NCBI GenBank assembly: GCA_937901265.1
Contig: CALCHA010000701.1
Location: 1 to 9,953 of the forward strand
DNA: 9,953 nt
DNA from: an uncultured Phycisphaerales bacterium
Lineage (GTDB): Bacteria; Planctomycetota; Phycisphaerae; WQYP01
Direction: 5' to 3'
Below, in pieces: positions 7,349 through 9,953 of this stretch. Made by a program: the position numbers and the translations under genes. Under the pieces are notes generated by a model. That model made no database searches, was not told the DNA's origin, and saw only the letters and a program-made list of their open reading frames with translations. Position 1 is the first letter of the stretch, and each line of letters starts with the position of its first letter.

Positions 7349-9063
7349 AGTGCGGTCGCCCTCAGAATTTCCTCGTAGCTCGTGATCCCCGCCTTGACCT
7401 TGATGAGACCATCCGCGCGCAGGGTGCCGATGTTGCGCGCCTTGCACATGTCACGCAGCTTCTGAATCGTGGCGCCGGCGACCACCGCATCGAGCATCTC
7501 GGCATCGGGCGCGAGAAATTCATAGATGCCGATGCGCCCCGCGAAACCTGTGCTTCTGCATTTTTTGCAGCCCTTGGGGCGGTACAATGTATCGACGGGA
7601 CCGGCGGCCTTTTCGACAACATGGCGGATGTTCAGCGGCGGCTCATAAGCTTCGCGGCATGCCGAACAGAGCTTGCGCACCAGCCGCTGCGCCACCACCC
7701 CACGCAGACTCGCCGCGATCAAATAGGGTTCCACGCCCATATTGATCAGCCGGATAATCGAAGAGGGGGCGTCGTTGGTGTGCAGAGTGGTCAGCACCAG
7801 GTGCCCAGTGAGAGCCGCCTGAATGGCGATGCGTGCGGTGTCGGCATCGCGGATTTCGCCGACCATGATCACGTCCGGATCCTGCCGCAGCAGCGACCGC
7901 AGCGCCGCGGAGAAAGAGAAACCGATTTTTTCATTGGCCTGAAACTGGTTGACGCCGGTGAGGTTGTACTCCACCGGGTCTTCGACCGTGCAGATGTTGA
8001 TGTCGGGCTTGTGCAGCTCCGAGAGCGCGGCGTACAGCGTGGTGGATTTTCCCGACCCCGTCGGGCCGGTCACCAGGATGATCCCATTGGGCTGTTCCAG
8101 CGTCTTCTTAAAGGTCGTCATCATGTCGTAGGCGAAGCCGAGCTTTTCCAGATTCACCGGAATGTTGCGGTTGTCGATGATCCGGACGACCGCCTTTTCA
8201 CCCCATTTTTCCGGCATCGTGGAGACCCGCAGGTCGATGGGGCGGCCTTCGAGCAGCACGTGAATGCCGCCATCCTGCGGCAGACGACGTTCGGAAATAT
8301 CCAGCGCCGCCATGATCTTCAGGCGGCTGATCACCGCCGGGTGCATCTGGTGCGGGGGACAGAGCTTCTCGTACAGCTTGCCGTCGACGCGGAACCGCAC
8401 GCGCGTCTTCTTTTCATCCGGCTCAATGTGGATGTCCGAGGCCCCCTCGCGCACCGCGTTGTAGATGAGGTAGTTCACCAGCTTGATCACCGGGGAGTGC
8501 CCGGCGACTTCCTGCAGGTTGGAGATGTCCTCGACCTGCGACTCGACAACCGTCAGATCTTCCGGACGCACTTCGTCGATGATGTCGTCGATCACAAAGA
8601 CGTTCGCGGCCGGCAGATGTGCCTGCATCGTGCTGGCGATGTCGCGCGGGGTCGAGGCGACCACCTGCACCTGATACCCCGTGAGCTGCTGGATCTCCTC
8701 AATGAGGAAGAGATTCGAGGGCTCCGCGAGGGCCACCGTGAGCGTGTTTTTCACCAGGAACATCGGCAGCACGGTGTGCTTCTCGACGAACTCTCGCGGC
8801 AGCAGCTCAATGCATTTGGGGTCGCAGATTTTTGGAGAAACCTTGGCGTAGGGAACGCCATATGCCTCGGCCAGCGCTTCGAGAAGTTGTTCTTCCGAAA
8901 CCAGCCCCTGTTCCAGGAGGATTTCCCCCACCAGCTTGCGACGCCCCCCAGTCCCCTCCGCCTTCTGGTGCGCCAGGGCCGCGTCCAGCACCTGCTGGGT
9001 GACAAGCCCCTTGGCCAGCAGAAGCTGGCCGATGGTTTTGCGTTTGACAGAGGCGGAGATCAT
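7345..9063 (-). CDS. Type IV pilus / type II secretion assembly ATPase (PilB/GspE family) with MshEN-like N-terminus
   Basis: A 572-residue cytoplasmic hexameric ATPase that powers fibre assembly. N-terminal residues 10-33 and 44-67 are two copies of a motif like GxxLLxxGLVxxxxLxxAL, matching the MshEN domain, which binds c-di-GMP in some family members. The motif-opening Arg is Thr in copy 1 and Leu in copy 2, while the closing Gln is kept only in copy 1. The catalytic part shows Walker A GPTGSGKST (333-341), the Asp box ICTVEDPVEY (357-366), Walker B DPDVIMVGEIRD (395-406, catalytic Glu403) and the His box TGHLVLTTLHTND (419-431). Cys466, 469, 499 and 502 form the zinc-binding CxxC pair typical of PilB/GspE and absent from PilT, so this is an assembly rather than retraction motor. 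ATG 9063 was preferred to an upstream in-frame TTG (9084) because it directly precedes the conserved motif. The stop overlaps the PilC start. Confidence 0.94.
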   Translation of the reverse strand: MISASVKRKTIGQLLLAKGLVTQQVLDAALAHQKAEGTGGRRKLVGEILLEQGLVSEEQLLEALAEAYGVPYAKVSPKICDPKCIELLPREFVEKHTVLPMFLVKNTLTVALAEPSNLFLIEEIQQLTGYQVQVVASTPRDIASTMQAHLPAANVFVIDDIIDEVRPEDLTVVESQVEDISNLQEVAGHSPVIKLVNYLIYNAVREGASDIHIEPDEKKTRVRFRVDGKLYEKLCPPHQMHPAVISRLKIMAALDISERRLPQDGGIHVLLEGRPIDLRVSTMPEKWGEKAVVRIIDNRNIPVNLEKLGFAYDMMTTFKKTLEQPNGIILVTGPTGSGKSTTLYAALSELHKPDINICTVEDPVEYNLTGVNQFQANEKIGFSFSAALRSLLRQDPDVIMVGEIRDADTARIAIQAALTGHLVLTTLHTNDAPSSIIRLINMGVEPYLIAASLRGVVAQRLVRKLCSACREAYEPPLNIRHVVEKAAGPVDTLYRPKGCKKCRSTGFAGRIGIYEFLAPDAEMLDAVVAGATIQKLRDMCKARNIGTLRADGLIKVKAGITSYEEILRATAL

Positions 9064-9137
9064 AGGCCCTGGTGCGAAAGACAACGTTCTCTGAAGGGAA
9101 TATCGGCCGGATCGGGGCGCGAGTTGGGGGCCATAAT

Positions 9138-9165
9138 CAATGACAATGGGCCAACAACCAATGAC
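9138..9165. repeat. Degenerate heptamer repeat between STAS and ATPase genes
   Basis: CAATGAC occurs at 9138 and 9159, exactly 21 bases (three heptamers) apart. Read on the minus strand the stretch breaks into GTCATTG, GTTGTTG, GCCCATT, GTCATTG, which suggests a decayed 7-base tandem repeat. It lies in the 136-base gap upstream of the ATPase gene, where a promoter would be expected. Confidence 0.5.
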
Positions 9166-9199
9166 GAATGCGACTATCGGTCGGTGGCACGGGAAGGGG

Positions 9200-9535
9200 T
9201 TAACGCATGGTTTTTACCGCTTCCGTGACGTCCGTGAAGACGTCGAAGCGGCCGTCGAGACGCGTGACCTGAAGGATTTTGCGGCAGGTATCGTCGGGTT
9301 TGCAAAGGCGAATCTGGCCGAGCTGCTCATCGCACTGCTCCTGCACCCACAGCAACGCTTCCAGCCCCTTCGAGTCGATAAACGTGATCGCCTCGAGATC
9401 GACGACAAAAAATCGCACCTTGCGCGCCAGGCGCACCTCAATCTGCTTGCGAAACACATCCGCCGTCTCGGCGTTGAGCTCCCCCGTCAGGCCCACCACG
9501 GTGACGTGGTCATAATCATCACAGCGGACGTTCAT
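9200..9535 (-). CDS. STAS-domain protein (anti-sigma factor antagonist-like)
   Basis: A 111-residue single-domain STAS protein, the usual length for SpoIIAA/RsbV-like regulators. The order of elements fits: beta strand VTVVGLTGELNAE (11-23), helix, strand VRFFVVDLEAITFIDSKGLEALLWV (broken here at about 40-64), with the phospho-acceptor Ser55 in D-S-K-G matching Ser58 of B. subtilis SpoIIAA. The second residue of the usual DSSG is Lys. From family knowledge these proteins bind an anti-sigma factor or switch kinase when unphosphorylated. No such partner is visible in the window, so it might instead regulate the adjacent c-di-GMP or pilus genes. The ATG at 9535 overlaps the HD-GYP stop codon as ATGA, so translation is probably coupled. 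The end is TAA at 9200. Confidence 0.9.
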   Translation of the reverse strand: MNVRCDDYDHVTVVGLTGELNAETADVFRKQIEVRLARKVRFFVVDLEAITFIDSKGLEALLWVQEQCDEQLGQIRLCKPDDTCRKILQVTRLDGRFDVFTDVTEAVKTMR

Positions 9536-9953
9536 AGGGCGGCTCCGGGTTCGAGGGAAAGCAGGGGATCGGGCAGCGGCAACGCGTGCTCGGCGACGGC
9601 CTTGTGGTAGGGGCCGAAGTCGAGCGTGACAAACGCCTCCGCCAGCGCGGGGTCAAACTGAACGCCGGCGCAGCGGCGGATTTCTTCGAGCACGGTATCC
9701 AGCGGCAGCGCCGGCCGATACGTGCGGGTGGAACTCATCGCATCGAACGAATCGGCCACGCAGATGATCCGCCCCATCAGCGGAATATCTTCGCCCGCGA
9801 GACGGTACGGGTACCCCTTGCCGTCCCAGCGCTCGTGGTGATAAAGCACGCCGGGAAGAACGTCCTGAAGCTGCTTGATGTTCCCCAGAATCTGGGCCCC
9901 GATCGTCGGATGCTTTTTGATCGCGTCGAACTCCGCATCGGTCAGGCGCCCCG
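9532..9953 (-). CDS. HD-GYP domain protein, likely c-di-GMP phosphodiesterase, C-terminal part
   Basis: The frame runs off the right edge of the window, so the N-terminus, including the HD metal-binding motif HDxGK and any sensor domain, is not seen. What is visible is the second half of the HD-GYP domain: LTDAEFDAIKKHPTIGAQIL, then YHHERWDGKGYP, which carries the metal-binding HH and the signature GYP, then PLMGRIICVADSFDAMSSTRTYR and QFDPALAEAF. All are close to the family consensus, so the protein should hydrolyse c-di-GMP if the missing half is intact. A short tail of about 30 residues, Pro/Leu-rich, ends in TGA at 9532. Frame continuity to the edge was checked by reading codons from 9951. 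Its overlap with the STAS gene and position before the MshEN-bearing ATPase suggest control of the same process. Confidence 0.92.
   Translation of the reverse strand, partial: GRLTDAEFDAIKKHPTIGAQILGNIKQLQDVLPGVLYHHERWDGKGYPYRLAGEDIPLMGRIICVADSFDAMSSTRTYRPALPLDTVLEEIRRCAGVQFDPALAEAFVTLDFGPYHKAVAEHALPLPDPLLSLEPGAAL

Noticed and set aside
6494..7378. A 294-codon plus-strand frame opposite PilC
   Set aside because: PilC is recognisable along its length on the minus strand; this frame is rich in Gly, His, Asp and Arg without any domain.
7349..7447. Upstream extension of PilC by 33 residues
   Set aside because: The extension lies within the ATPase gene, has no family similarity, and the ATG at 7348 overlaps the ATPase stop codon in the usual ATGA fashion.
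9064..9084. TTG start for the ATPase seven codons upstream
   Set aside because: It needs a rare start codon, has no clear ribosome-binding site, and adds residues outside the conserved N-terminal motif.
7621..9228. A 535-codon plus-strand open frame opposite the ATPase gene
   Set aside because: The ATPase on the other strand has all Walker, Asp, His and zinc motifs. This frame has none and is rich in Arg, His, Val and Asp; it is a shadow.

Overview
The window looks like a chromosomal segment of a GC-rich Gram-negative bacterium. It is most likely a member of the Planctomycetota, perhaps the Phycisphaerae side. Three things point there: an ECF sigma factor paired with a membrane Ser/Thr kinase, a DUF1570-type HEAAH protein, and a STAS protein beside an HD-GYP protein and a type IV pilus/type II secretion ATPase. 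Acidobacteriota and Verrucomicrobiota also carry ECF-kinase pairs and remain possible. This placement is from recollection of protein families, not from a search.

Layout. On the plus strand, 1-328 is the C-terminal part of an ECF sigma factor. Nine bases later, 338-3262 encodes a 974-residue kinase with a multi-pass membrane C-terminus. Everything else of substance is on the minus strand. A small exported coiled-coil protein (3310-3911) converges on the kinase, and its frame is broken by one apparently missing base near 3437-3440. A gene-poor stretch (3912 to about 4593) holds short repeats and possibly one 48-codon ORF. Next come a secreted metallopeptidase-like protein (4594-6024), a PilC/GspF inner-membrane platform protein (6074-7348), a PilB/GspE ATPase (7345-9063), a STAS protein (9200-9535) and the C-terminal part of an HD-GYP phosphodiesterase (9532 to the window end).

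How the genes fit together. The sigma factor and kinase look like one signalling unit in which membrane sensing by the kinase feeds transcription. HD-GYP and STAS overlap by 4 bases (ATGA), as do the ATPase and PilC, so each pair is probably translationally coupled. The ATPase N-terminus carries two copies of a MshEN-like motif, a known c-di-GMP-binding fold, while HD-GYP proteins usually degrade c-di-GMP. The arrangement therefore suggests c-di-GMP control of a pilus or secretion machine. The 136-base gap between STAS and the ATPase means a single transcript is inferred, not shown.

Most genes belong to recognisable families and I see no clearly new system. The most useful leads are the frameshifted gene, the MshEN-like ATPase next to the HD-GYP and STAS genes, and the degenerate short repeats in the two intergenic gaps.
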